From Penium margaritaceum (Eukaryota; Streptophyta; Zygnematophyceae; Desmidiales; Peniaceae): a stretch of DNA of 62,892 nt. The stretch covers positions 240,664 through 303,555 of the forward strand of contig SZWC01001209.1 of assembly GCA_023375785.1 (NCBI GenBank), read 5' to 3'. The number at the start of each line of letters is the position of its first letter. The stretch's first letter is position 1. Below the pieces are notes generated by a model. That model was given only the letters and a program-made list of their open reading frames with translations, made no database searches and had not been told where the DNA came from. Below are positions 12,050 through 23,555 of the stretch, in pieces. A program made the position numbers and the translations under genes.

Positions 12050-14158
12050 GTGTTAGGTGGCTTCTGGATTCTTGATTTCGGAGCCACCCATCACATGAAG
12101 TTTTCTCTTGGGTCGTTCATCTCCTTTTTTTTGTCGGCTCCATTCTCTTTGTGCGCACCGGCTCCAGCCAGCTTCCACCAGTTCATAGTATTGAAAGTGT
12201 ACATTTTTTTGGGCCTGGGGAGGAGCTGTTTGTGCCAGATGTGTCTTGCGTGCCCTCTCTTAAGCTGAATCTGCTCTATCTTACGAGTCTCGACGACCAA
12301 GGCATGGACATCTCCTCCAGCCGTAGCATTGCCACTGTGTCACATTACACTACTAGCTGCACCTTGTTTTGTGACACACGCTGTGCCAGCCTCTTCCACA
12401 TTCTCTCCTTTGTAGCCTCTTCTACCATGACTGCTCTTGTCCACGTTGCACGATCCCTTTTCTAGCACATACGTAGCTGTTGCATCACAGCATGTGCCAC
12501 ATCCATAATGAAGATATTGACAGCTTGCTCTGCCATCAGCCCGTGCATGGTGTTGATTCCTCCACCTTTCCTGCTCCTTGTGTTAATGATTACCTTGAAT
12601 ACGCTCAGGGCAAAATGCATCAGTCCCTGTTTTCCACATTCGTACATTGCACCACACATCCCTTTGACCTTTTGCATGCAGACGCCATGAACCCTCTTAT
12701 CCACGATGAGTTTGGTGGTGGAGGACATTATGTCCTTTGCCTCACCGATGACTTCTCACGTATGCGCTGGGTCTTTGTGCTTCCGGAGAAGAGTGATGTC
12801 TGCTCAATTGTTGAGTCTTCGCTGCCCAAGGCTGAACTCTCCTATGGTTTTATTCTGCGTACATACTGTTGTGATCACAGTGGCGAGTTCACGGGACCAT
12901 ATATTCACATGGTGTCTATGGAGCTCTTGGCCCCCTACACACCTCTGCAAAACGGCTTCTCCGAACGTCGGAACCGCACTCTTGCAGATGGTGTCTGCAT
13001 CCTTCCCACTACTTCAGACATGCCGCCTCTCCTTTCTTTCAAGGCCATGTCTTACGTAACGTGGGTCTGGAACCGTGTTCCTCATGGTCCCCTTCCCCGT
13101 CATTTCAATCCCTTTGCACATTGGTTTGGTCGCTGGATAGACCTACATCTTGCTTGCGTCTGGAGCTGTTTCGCTACCGTTTGGCTCCCTGAGGACCTTC
13201 GCAACGGCAATCTAAGTCCCTGTGCTCATCTATGCACCTTCCTTGGTTTTTGTTGCCATGTCTAAGGCCTGGTGGCTCTTGGACACTGATTTTTCTTGTG
13301 TCACTGAGTCGGACAACGTGGTGTTCTTTGAGGACATCTTCCTGCGTGACTTGTCCTGTGTCGCTTTACCCTCCTCTTATTCCTCGCTACATCAGCTTGG
13401 GGAGGTGGGTCTTTCCTAGCCACCGGTCTCAGTAAGCCATCGTCTCTAAGCTTGGGCACAGTTCCCTCTGATGGTCCTCTACCCTCTACACATTCATCAC
13501 CGGTCGTTTCCACTGAAAGTGAGTCTCCATGTCTTTCCTCTCCATCCAACGCCCCAATGGCTTCCTCCCCAGACTTATAACCAATCTCTGCGTCTTCCGC
13601 ACCGACATCTCTAGAGTCCACACATGTGTCCGCCACTATCAGTGCTCCAGCGGATTCCCTTTCTGATTCACCTCCCGCTTTGGTTTAATAGACCACAGAG
13701 CCTACTGATTCCCCATTTCTATGTCATGAGTCACACGCTCCTGTTGTTTGCCTATAGTTGTACATGCTTGGAGGGAGAATTTTCTCTCTCCTTCAGCAGC
13801 CGGTCTCTCAACCCCCTCTTTGGTGCACATCCTTCAAAGTATCCTCCTCCCTTTTTGGGTCCTCTTCCACACCCACTGGTCTCGATGCACTTGGACTCGC
13901 TGGCAATTTTTTCCACTCAAAGTGAGCAATGAGTTATGCACTCGTTGCACATTAGTTTCACAACACCCTTGACGCCTCAATTGTAAGCTACGTTGCTGCA
14001 TACTCTGTAGTGAGTGGAATTCCCAAACTCCTATTGGATGTTCCACAACTTAGTAGGCTCAAGGGACCGCTGATGCAAACCTTTAGGAGAAGGCCATGCT
14101 GGAGGAGTTGAGTGCTCTCAAGGAGCATGAATTTTTTAGCTTGTGGACCTTCAAGCGG
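12050..14158 (+). pseudogene. pol of element D: protease, integrase and start of reverse transcriptase
   Basis: The protease signature appears at 12058 as GFWILDFGATHHM, with the Ser of DSGA changed to Phe. The integrase follows at 12480-13265: HADAMNPL, YVLCLTDDFSRMRWVF, CDHSGEF in place of CDRGGEF, and GFSERRNRTLADGV with the E kept. From 13430 a Ser/Pro-rich linker leads to EELSALKEHEFFSLWTF, the start of the reverse transcriptase, which stops abruptly at about 14155. Stops and shifts are frequent. Confidence 0.88.
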
Positions 14159-14657
14159 GCCGCAAAACTTCTTGGCTCAGTTTTCCCAGCAGCCTCGTCA
14201 AAAGCACCTTCAGGCTGCCCTGTGTGTTGTCTTTCATGCGCTCTCCACAGCATGTGTAGGACTCTGCTGTCATGCAAAGCAGTTTGTGGTTGTGGAAAAC
14301 TACACTAACGGTGAGTGCACAAATGACACAAATGTATGTAGTTGCACAAGAAACACCTTTCTTGTTGGTGGGATTGCTATCACTTGGAAGAGTAGAAAAC
14401 AGCTATGTGTTGCTCGTAGCTTGAGTGAGGCTGAGTATGTGACACTTGGCAGAGGTATGTGTGAGAGCGTGTGGCTTTCTATCTTGCTACAGCAACTACG
14501 TGTGTCCATATACTGCATCACTCTGAATAGTGAAAACCAGAGCACAAAGGCAATTACTGAGCATGATGGCATGCATCAATCTCGGATGAAGCACATCAAC
14601 ATTGAGCATCACCTTGTGCACATGTGCATAGCTGCTGGAGAGGTTCAGGTTGTCTAG
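14159..14657 (+). pseudogene. RNase H domain of element D
   Basis: LAQFSQQPRQKHLQAAL, TFLVGGIAITWKS, SLSEAEYVTLG and AITEHDGMHQSRMKHINIEHH match the copia RNase H of element B. It joins directly to the reverse-transcriptase start, so most of the reverse transcriptase (about 860 bases by comparison with B) has been deleted at about 14155. Confidence 0.88.
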
Positions 14658-14885
14658 ATAGATATTCGTCAACAACATGCATACTTGGTCACCAAAGCTC
14701 TGAATAGTGGCATGTTCACAAAGTTTGTGCATGTTCTTAGTCTGATAAACATTTTTGATATCACAGATTGATGTAACTGTACCTCTCTCTCAATCATGAG
14801 CCGTTGCCTCTTACTACATGGGCATGTGATGTCCTCGCTCTCGTTTGTGCGTGTGGAGCCTGCTTGTTTGTGGATCATGGGGTAG

Positions 14886-15551
14886 TGTTGTTTGTTAGGG
14901 GTGAAACAAGCCAGTGACCTCTTGAATCTGTCCACACAAACACACACACACATAGTCGTTGCAGGTCACTAACCTGAAGTGAAGCTCTCGGATGCTGCAT
15001 TGGTGCACGGCCAATGGATCATGCACTGCTGGCATCTCAACCGAGTGCAATTGTGAAACCTGTAGTGTACAATATGATGTGTTCAAGAGGACAGTTGGTG
15101 TGATCAGCATGACCTGGTTGATTTATTCTTAGCAAAATAGGGAGCAACATATGGTAGGGGACTTGTTCCCAGATATGCTTGTGGTTCATGTGGTTGACTG
15201 TGATTCATTCATGCATGCTTAGACAGGTTATTGCTTGGTGATACTGGGTTGCTGATCCTATTAGGCCACACGACCAGTTTATTCTGGCGTGTCAGAAACC
15301 ACCTGTGGCATGTTTGCCGATCAGTCCAGTTCAATCAGTGGTGGCCTCCGGGCCCCAGTTTGATCCAATTGTGTGGGCCGCCCGGTCAACCGGCCCCTAT
15401 CATCTCGCTGCCCTGTTACCCTGTAACTCGCTTCATCCTTGACCTTGCTTGTTGTTTCTAAGTGAGTTTGCTCCATTCCATGGCATTGTGTGTGCACTCG
15501 TACTCTCATGCTTGGTCACACCTGCTATCCTAGCAGCCTCTACTACCTAGA
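14886..15551 (+). repeat. 3' LTR of element D
   Basis: It starts TGTTGTTTGTTAGG right after the polypurine tract and ends CTACCTAGA, comparable with CTACCTACA at the end of the B LTR. It is uninterrupted and shows the empty site of the insertion in the 5' LTR. Confidence 0.85.
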
Positions 15552-16229
15552 CTTCATGCACCACCGATGAGGTGTGACCACCGCCACCCCTAGGGTTGAG
15601 CCAGAACTCACAGAATATTTTGCAAGCTGCTGGCAAAAAACTCCGGCAGCATGAACTCTGCAGGATGAGAAACCGGAAGCTAACCAAAGCATAGTACAAC
15701 CTGCAAACATGCAGGATCCCCATCATCTTGAAGTGTATGTGGACATGCCACCATACCCAGCTTTGTGCAAGTGTATTTTGTATTAGGGATCTCAGAAAGC
15801 TGTTGGCTGGCCCATCTGCACGAGCCTAATGCTATCCAAGTGGCATTGGCAATATTGATGGAGCATGTGAGGCCCGTGAGAGAATTAGACGTGCATTTAC
15901 CTTAGAGCATCACTTAATTTGCAAGGCAGCCATGTCGATTTACTCTCCTACGTAGATGCATGAGTGAGGATACCAGTGGATAGCGATCGAAGCATTGGTA
16001 ACTCAACACTTCAACACCAATTCCAACATCGCCCTAGCCTGTAGACAAATGACAACACATGTAACAGAGGACAACACAAAGCAGCAGAGATGTATACAGC
16101 ATAGCTGGAAATGACTCACAGGCTCACTCAGGTATAGAGGTTGCGCGCGTCAGACCAAATGCATGAACAACAATCTTGAACAAGCCAGAGCCTGAGAGCC
16201 TTGGGAAAAATAAACGGCCCACTGAGAAC
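15552..16229. other. Non-coding stretch, nothing recognised
   Basis: No reading frame, RNA gene or repeat boundary is supported here. It could be the 3' end and LTR of remnant H on the minus strand, but no polypurine tract was found. Confidence 0.5.
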
Positions 16230-16800
16230 GTGTCTCCACCCAAGAAACCTTCATGACACAAGCAGTGATGCAAACACGAACAGAACAATGGTGCTCCACA
16301 TTGATGTTTTTGGTGCGTGACTGATGCATGCCATGATTTTCAGCAATGGCCTTGGTGTTCTGTTTGTTGCAAAGGAGAGTGATTTAGTGAGTAGGCATCT
16401 GCGGTTGCTACAACAACTGGCAAAACCAAACGCTTTTGCACGTACCTGGGAAGAGAGCAACGTACTTGGCTGGCTGGTGCTGCTTGTAACACAACCCCGT
16501 TTGCCACTCTTCTAAGACACAAAATTGCCTTAAACCAAGAAAATGTACCCAACCAATTGTGAGCGTCAGTATCATCTGTCCAATCGCTATCAGTATAGCC
16601 ATCAACGAATACAAATGGTTGTTCTCTCTAGCACAGCCCGACATATTTTGTAGAGAGCATGTATTCAGGAAGTGCCGCCTGAATATGACGCTGACATGGA
16701 AACTGAGAGAAATGGGCCAGATAGTTGACGATGAATAAAATTTCCGTGCGCATCGTCGTAGCAAGATACTCAAGGAGCCCATGACTCAAAGGTATTCAGT
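16230..16800 (-). pseudogene. Remnant H: copia RNase H on the minus strand
   Basis: Read on the minus strand across several frames: GSL..LATTMRTEILFIVNYLAHFSQ, VDGYTDSDWTDDTDAH, FPGTCKSVWF and NTKAIAENHGMHQSRTKNINVEHH. This is the end of the reverse transcriptase plus RNase H of a copia element close to B and D. Frameshifts and stops are frequent. The rest of the element is not recognisable. Confidence 0.8.
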
Positions 16801-18177
16801 GACATCAACCTGCCTCCCCCAGCTGATTTTTGAAGTATTTGCCCAGCTGGAATCTTGGGTATGGAAGCAGGTTGAATCACAACAAGTAGTGGAGCAAAGC
16901 GGACACCAAGACTGCGGTTGCATAACAAGCTAAGCACACTCATGGCTCATCCAAAACTCGGGGAGCACCCTTTGTGCCAACTTCACTTATTGACTCATGG
17001 GAAATGCCTAGCGGGTTGCAGAATGATGCCACATTGTTCCTTCTCTCGTGCATCGATAATTGTGCAACTAGAGGATTCTAGAGGTCATAAACTTTTTCAG
17101 ATTTGCAAGTTCACGACACAAACCAACATATTCTTGCAACCTGACTCGACCTCCGGTGCTCTATTCCCAAAGGGTATTACAGGTTCGATAATGACCCATA
17201 AGTGTCAAGTACCTCTTGTATCTATCTTTGGATACTGTTTGGATGACTTCTCGGTCGCAAGACTTCTATGAAGGATCAGGTCAATATCATAAAAAACCCC
17301 GACTTCTCGACTGAGTTTCAAGAAGCGGCCTCTAATAACATAATGCTGCACGGTCACTTGACTAGAGCGTCCAAGTACCATACTGACTCTTACATTTTCT
17401 GATCATTGAGATTCAGTTTACGTTTTGTATAGGTGGTATTGGCCACTTTGGGAATTCTTCCAACCATTTTCTAATTGAATAGTTACACTTCAAGGGAAAA
17501 AATGGTTCACCTTTTGTAGCTACTCTCTTAAGTACACGGAACCATGAAGTGAAGAAGGAGAAGTCTATCAAAATCCCAATGTAGCACACACCATGGCTCA
17601 AATACTGGTATCAGAATAATTCAAGAGTTTGAGTAAAGTGGAGAATGGAATAACTAATTAAATTTTGTCAAGCACGCTGAGACCACACCGCCACCCGGTG
17701 GTTGAGCCTGATCTCTTGGTGAATACCAAGGGCAGGTGCTCACCATAGCACAGTATCAATCTGGCCAGGTGGTCCCTTAAGGATCAGCACATGCCATGCA
17801 AAACAAAGCTCCCCTAGTAACCCACACAAGTGTAACATATCAAAGGGCTAGAGATCCCCACGAGCAAAACCAAACAAACGGTAACAAGATAACACAAATC
17901 ATCTGGTCGTGGCCCATTGCTTGCATACGAGCTGATGCTGGCAGATGTGTGTTCTCCGTCACAAATGTCTCTCATACTGTGGTAGAGAGTTCCAGCAATG
18001 CCACAGTGCTTAGTCTCGTGTACATGTATGATGTAGTGAGTATGTGAAGCAAGATAAGAGGATATAATGCGTGTGATGGACCACCAACTGAACCACATAC
18101 ACTGACACTCTTCCATGATCCATATTCACTGCATTCACATGGTACAACAAGCGAGTTTCATCCAGAACAAAGTGAAG
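16801..18177. other. Intergenic or decayed repeat, nothing recognised
   Basis: No open frame here shows family resemblance. The segment near 17686-17790 (CCGCCACCCGGTGGTTGAGCC) faintly resembles 15567-15605 (CCGCCACCCCTAGGGTTGAGCC), so a dispersed repeat is possible. Confidence 0.4.
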
Positions 18178-18737
18178 GGAGCTCTACGATTCAAACGCAA
18201 CCAGCCATACTTCATTTGGTCAAGAAACGAGTAAAAACACCGCAGTTTTGCATGGAGGCCATGGACTACGGTCAAAACCCTAAGTGTCAAGCTCTCCCAG
18301 AGAAGAGCTCGAGCGGGTGAGTCTCGTGAAGCAAGGCCCATCCGTCGGGCCAGCGAGCGGAGCTCGCCGGCACATCAAGCTCGAGCGAGGGCAAAGCCCT
18401 CGCATGTCACGCAAAAGGGACGGACTGCCCCAAGCCAGGTTTACCTACCCAAACACAGTTTGTCTACCTAACTAAAGATGGACTAGTCTAGGTTCCCAAG
18501 ATTGTACAAGGCTGTCCACACAGAAAGCTTGAGGATACTTCTAAGTTCCATAAAGAATGCCAGCTGAGGCAATTCTGTGAGAGGGAGGTAAGCACAGGAG
18601 AGACGCTGGAGGGCTCCCAGTGGTGTTCCAACCTGACAAGGAACCTTAACGTGCGCCGCCTCCGCTCTCTTGGTCAGCATGCCCTGCGCACTCAGGTCCA
18701 CACCGGGGAGAACAATATATACAGAGTGGATAAACAT
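18178..18737 (-). repeat. 3' LTR of element F
   Basis: On the minus strand it starts TGTTTATCCACTCTG after the purine tract CAAGGGGTCA. About 470 bases match, in the opposite orientation, the LTR at 22403-22871. It contains the perfect hairpin GCGAGGGC-TTT-GCCCTCGC and several other stem-loops. Confidence 0.75.
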
Positions 18738-21667
18738 GACCCCTTGAACGTGAGTGCGGTGGGGATGCAGCCAAGGTGCTCAAGTTGAATATGCAGTGCA
18801 GATGATGGGAGTGCCTTTGTAAGGAAATATCCCAGTTGGGCGTCACCACTGATCGGACAAACTTGTACGGCACCTGCCTCCACTGCTTCTTGTACAAAGT
18901 GGTGCTCCACACTTATCTTCTTTGTGTGTGGATGCAGCACACCATCATTCTCAGCGATGCGGCGTGGAGCAGAATTGTCGCTGTAAATTACTACAGCATG
19001 TGTCTGCAGCCCCAACTCCTCAAGCAGTCGCGCCAACCAGATGCATTCACATGCAGCTTCCCCAAGTTCCATGTACTCAGCTTCAGCCACACTGCAGGCA
19101 ACACGAGACTGCTTAGCGCTTTGCCACAACATTGCAGTACCCCACACACGAAACACATAACCACCATGACTGGGTGCCCCACGATCTCGTGCAAAGTCAT
19201 TGTCACAATACCCATCCAACAACGGACTTGCAGAGGGTGCAAAGACTAAACCAAGCTCAGCAGTGTCCAACACATAGCGCAGAAGCTTCAGCAATGCTTT
19301 GAGATATGCACTGTGTGGCTGTTGACTGAATTGTGCCAGCACATTCACTGTGCAGGAAATGTCGAGGCGTGTGGTAAAAGAAAGGTATGACAAACTGCCT
19401 GTGATTTGCCTGTACAGTGTGGGGTCACAGTCCGGTCCGTAATCTGTGGTGTTTGCATCCAGGAGGTGCGCATACACGTCAGGGCTCATCGGTGAGTGCT
19501 GTCGTGGAAGATGTTGTACCAGATGTTGAAAGCGTGTGGTGAGATGTGCAATGAACCATCCTTGGTGCGGGGTGAGAGTGCGAGCGGTCCTGTTTCTGGT
19601 GATGGTCATGCCCTAAAAGTTCGTTGCATCACCCAGGTCTGTCATACTGTAGTGTATGGTGAGCAGTTTCTTTGTTTCTGAGATGAGGGAGAGGGAGGGT
19701 GACAAGATTAGCAAGTCATCCACATAGACCAATAAGGCAACTGGAAGACCATTATCCTAGCGGAGGAAGAGGGAAGGATTGCTGAGACTTTGAATGAACC
19801 CTGTTGACCCCAGTGTGTGCCGAATCTCTTTGTTCCAACAATGCGGGGCTTGCTTGAGCCCATCAAGAGCCTTGAGAAGCAGCCACACACGGTCTGTACC
19901 ATCATTAAACCCTTCCGGTTGCTTGACATGCAATTCCTCCTCCAGTGGGCCATTCAGGAAGGCGTTCTTTACAACCATTAGATGAATCTCCTAGTCTTCA
20001 CGTGCCGCCACACCCAACAAGGCTCAGCTGGTCCCGTACTTCCCAACTGGGGCATAAGTCTCTGTAAAATTCTTGCCTGGCATTTGGTGGAATCCCTTAG
20101 CCACAAGCCTTGCTTTGGACTTGTCAATCAATCCTGCCAAGTTCCTTTTGAGCTTGTACACCAACTTGACATCAATGGCTCTATGCCCGGGTGGCAGGGG
20201 TACAAGTTTGTACACGCCATGTTTTAAGAGAGCATTCAACTCAGCCACCATTGCCTTATCCCACTCAGCCGCATCGGCACGCCCCCTTGCCTTAGCAAGC
20301 GTCTGTGGCTCCACGACAGTATGATCCACGTGAACTGGACCAGCTGTGTGATAAAACTGTCTGTAGTTCACATGTGGGACATTGCGTGAAGAGCGTCGTA
20401 CCGGCGGTGGTGACAGTGTCCTTGCATCCTCTGTGCTGTTCTGAGACAGGTGAGGGTGTAACCCAGGGGGCTTGTGGGGAGCACTGGAGTGTGTACCCAG
20501 TAAGTCAGCGGGTGTCAGTAGGTCTGTGGGTACAGGTGATGACACTTCAGTGTTCCCTTGTTTCTTTGGGTGCCCAGAGCGTACAATGGGTCTGTGAGGG
20601 ACAAACACAGGCACACTCACATAGTCTGGGTACTGTTCAAGGATGGTGATGTGTGGGACGTTGCACAGAGTGCGGAACTCTTTATAGGGCATTTGCTCCA
20701 GAAAGGAAGCATCCCTGCTTTCAAGGAAGCTGTGATTGATTGGGTCCCAAAAGTGCCATGATTTTGGTGCATGTGAGACCCCTACAAAGGCACACCAACG
20801 ACTTCGTGGGCTGAGTTTGTGGTCTCTTTGAGGTTGTGCAAGTGACACGCATGCCATAGTGCCCCACACCCTCGCTGGTCTTAAGTCTGCCAGTTCTTGG
20901 AACCATCGCTCCCGCGGCGTGACTGACTTGGGCAGAGACCCTTGCGGCACCCTGTTCCAAACCCAAGTCACATGTTTGACTGCTTCATCCCAAAACCCAA
21001 ACGACAGACCAGACGCATTCAACAGAGTGCGCAATGCATCACCGAGGGTCCTGTGCAATCTCTCAGCCACATCGTTCTGTTGTGGAGTGTATGGTGCGGT
21101 TGTTTGGTGCTCTATACCTTTGGCTTTCAGTTCTGCTGTTAAGGAGCCCATGAACTCTCCTCCTCTGTCTGTGCACAGTCTCAGCAACCTGCGGTCAGTC
21201 TGACGCTCAGCAAGAGGTATCCACTCTGCAATAGCTCGTTGAGCATCTGCTTTGGACTTTAGCAGGAATGCCCAGCGAAAGCGACTGAAGCCGTCTGTCA
21301 GTGTTAGAATGTGTTGTGACCCATACTGGACTGAAGGCACGGGCATGGGCCCTGTCAGGTCTGCATGTACGAGTTCAAGAGGTGCCTTGCATCCCTCTGA
21401 CCTGGGAAAGGTTTGTCTGTGAGCCTTGCCTTCCTCACAATCAAGACATGCATCTGTACTCAAGCCAAGGGGACAGTCTGTAGGCATGAGACCATGTCTT
21501 GTTGTGTGTTTGATCATGTCAGTGATTAACTCAAATTTGATGTATGCCAGTCGGCGGTGCCGCAGATTTGTGTGCTTTGGATCAGTGGCAATATTGTCGT
21601 GCGTTTGGTCTGTGTGGGTGGGTTTGTACCCATGGAAAGAGGGTGAGTCGGTAAAGCATGTCAGCAT
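18692..21667 (-). pseudogene. pol of element F: integrase, reverse transcriptase, RNase H
   Basis: On the minus strand, 21667-20024 is a long frame with the pre-integrase region (RLAYIKFE...CLDCEEGKAHR, where the usual second His is Tyr), then integrase (HADLTGPM, CTDRGGEFMG, NDVAERLHRTLGDAL), then the reverse-transcriptase start (NALLKHGVYKLVPLP, VAKGFHQ). It breaks near 20024, resumes at 19978 (NAFLNGPLEEELHVKQPEGF), and carries YVDDLLILS near 19720. RNase H is at 19609-18692 (AEAEYMELGEAA, YFLTKALPSSALH). No DSGA protease motif is seen between gag and integrase. Several stops disable it. Confidence 0.88.
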
Positions 21668-21885
21668 GCAGGTGCGCCTTGCTCCACCACCCCGGCCATG
21701 ATCCCGTCCTCCGCCTGACTGTGTGCCTGATCTTCCATGACTCCATCCTCTTCCACCTCTACCTCATCCCTGCCCAGCTCTAGTGGAGGCACCTGACGAG
21801 GACTGATGGACGAAGGTGCTGGGCGCCAGGGTGTTGGTCTCTCGCTCCTCTCCACGAAGGATGTCCTCGTAGTGTCGCAGTTCCT
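21668..21885 (-). pseudogene. C-terminal end of gag of element F
   Basis: On the minus strand one frame reads LRHYEDILRGEERE followed by an RGG-like Gly/Arg-rich stretch (GRGGRGW, GGGRDHGRGGG). This fits the RNA-binding tail of a copia gag. It contains a stop and is cut at the N. Confidence 0.6.
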
Positions 21886-21889
21886 NAAC

Positions 21890-22400
21890 CCTCGATTGTA
21901 TTCGATCATTTTACCTGGTGTGTGTATTATAGAGCAACTATTTCTGTGCACTAGTGTATCTTGTACACTAGTGTAAGTTTTAATGTGTCCATGAGATACA
22001 CGGACTCTATGCGCTTTACCAATACAACTTAACTTTTGGGGGAGGGAGGAGTCATAACGGGATCCGATCCTCCCCCCCAAAAGGTTAGAGTGTATTAGCG
22101 AAGTGAAGCGGGGGGGTGTATTTCTTGTATGTGATGAGAAAAAAAATGTACACTTATGTATATCCGCTCGTCGACCGTCGATACATCACGATCGATGATC
22201 GGCAATCAACGACTGCGGATGTAGAACTACAACTAATACGCAACGACCCCCCCCCCCTCAGACCCGTTGCTCAACGCCCCCCCCTCCAAAAAAGGCTAGA
22301 GTGTATTGGACGAGTGTAGCTGGTCAGTGTATCTTTATTCGTGCGATGGACAAAAAAAATATAAACTCGTGTATTCGAAGTCCATTGCTTTTCGTTGAGG
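21890..22400. repeat. Foldback block with nested inverted and direct repeats
   Basis: A perfect 10-bp stem lies at 21949-21958 / 21964-21973 with a 5-base loop. A larger inverted repeat centres on 22033-22082 (TTTTGGGGG...CCCCCAAAA) and extends outward through related TGTATT/AATACA sequence. The unit starting GG(T/C)TAGAGTGTATT recurs at 22083 and 22294, 211 bases apart. No coding sequence. Confidence 0.7.
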
Positions 22401-22402
22401 TC

Positions 22403-22871
22403 CCTTGTCACGTCGGACCACCACTGGGAGCACTCCGGCGTCTCTCGTCTGCTTTTCTNCCTCTCGCAGCATTGCCTCAGCTGGCATTCTTTATGGAACC
22501 TAGAAGTGTCCTCAAGCTTTCTGTGTGGACAGCCTCGTACACTCCTGGGAACCTAGACTAGTCCATCTTTAGTTAAGCAGACGAACTAGGTTTGGGTAGG
22601 TAAACCTGGCTTGGGGCAGTCCGTCCCTTTTGCATGACATGCGAGGGCTTTGCCCTCGCTCGTGCTTGATGCGCTGGCGAGCTTCGCTAGGCGGCCTGAC
22701 GGGTGGATCTCGCTTCACGAGACTCACCCGCTCAAGCTCTTCTCTGGGAGAGCTCGACACTTCGGGTTTTGACCGTTCTCCATGGATGCCATGCAAAACT
22801 GAGGTGTTCTTACTCGTTTCTGGACCAAATGAAGCATGGCTGATTGCATTTGAATCGTAGAGCTCCTCTAA
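22403..22871 (+). repeat. LTR of element I (same family as F, opposite orientation)
   Basis: It matches the F LTR in the reverse direction. It lacks about the first 95 bases, carries an N at 22459 and ends GAGCTCCTCTAA just before a primer-binding site, so it is a 5' LTR of a separate plus-strand element. Clear stem-loops include GCGAGGGC-TTT-GCCCTCGC, GAGCTCT...AGAGCTC and CGGGTG...CACCCG. Confidence 0.75.
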
Positions 22872-22884
22872 TGGTATGAGAACC
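22872..22884 (+). promoter_or_regulatory. Primer-binding site of element I
   Basis: TGGTATGAGAACC follows the LTR directly and resembles TGGTATCAGAGCC. Confidence 0.65.
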
Positions 22885-23550
22885 GCTTCTGGGGCCATAA
22901 ATGGACGTCTAGGAGGAGCGCGGAGCAGGAAAGGTGGCGGCCGAGCCACTCGCAGGATTAGATCCGCACGGCCGCCACAAAAGCAAGCCACGCGAGTCAC
23001 AAGAACCCCTCCCCTTAGGCCGCGTGTGGACAGCAGAGGCAGCAAGAGGCAAGGGGAATCCCACAAACATGGGAAAAGCGTGGGAGGGAGAGCCCAAGCG
23101 CCACAACTGCCCCTAGAGGTAGTGGCGGGGTCCCTTGGCCCACAGACAAGGTGTGCAGGTCCTAGGCGGCCTGAGAAACGTCACTAGGGCAAGACAGGGC
23201 GATTCCCACAAGCGAAAGGCTCACGAAAGAAAACAGGGCCCAAAGTGGGCCCGTAGAATTGCTGCCAAAAACTTGTTCGGCCACAACGAGGACAACCAGG
23301 CCTTACGCTGCCAGTCTAGGACCCCCCTAGACCCACAAGAGTCATGAGCCAAGCGGCATCAGCACCAGGAGGGCCTGGTGCCAAAGGCAATGGTGGTCAC
23401 TCCACTGGTTGCGGTGCTAGCACCGGCGCCGGTGCTAGTGGGGGTGCCGGTGCTGTCACGGTCACGTGGGAAGACCTTAGCCATTTATGGTTAATCACCC
23501 CAAAAAAATACACTTGTCATAAAGTGTACATACTGAACGCATGCCTTTAG
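22885..23550 (+). other. Leader of element I, truncated
   Basis: GC-rich sequence without a recognised protein. A perfect 22-bp palindrome lies at 23417-23438 within GGTGCTAG/GGTGCCGG short repeats. The element seems to be cut by the block carrying the Tigger-like gene. Confidence 0.5.
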
Positions 23551-23555
23551 AAGTT

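Larger units (their letters stand above)
6155..15551 (+). mobile_element. Element D: old Ty1/copia element with complete structure
   Basis: It is bounded by related LTRs (6155-7447 including an insertion, and 14886-15551). It has a primer-binding site at 7448, a polypurine tract CATGGGGTAG at 14876-14885, and flanking CCTCA (6150-6154) / CTTCA (15552-15556), a target duplication with one mismatch. Internal order is leader repeats, ORF1 remnant, hairpin, gag, protease, integrase, RNase H, all broken by stops and deletions. Its LTRs and proteins are related to those of element B, which is far better preserved. Confidence 0.85.
18178..21885 (-). mobile_element. Element F: minus-strand Ty1/copia element, 5' part missing
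   Basis: The 3' LTR (18737-18178), pol and the end of gag are present. The 5' LTR and most of gag are missing beyond an isolated N at 21886. F is a different lineage from B/D and from C/E: its protein and LTR sequences are distinct. Confidence 0.82.

Noticed and set aside
21661..22080. A complete gag for element F spanning the N at 21886
   Set aside because: Sequence beyond the N is foldback repeat DNA without gag features; only the C-terminal RGG-like part is supported.
22569..23066. A 165-residue minus-strand protein that resembles 18284-18475
   Set aside because: The similarity reflects the shared LTR DNA, which also contains hairpins and a primer-binding site; no reason to think it is translated.
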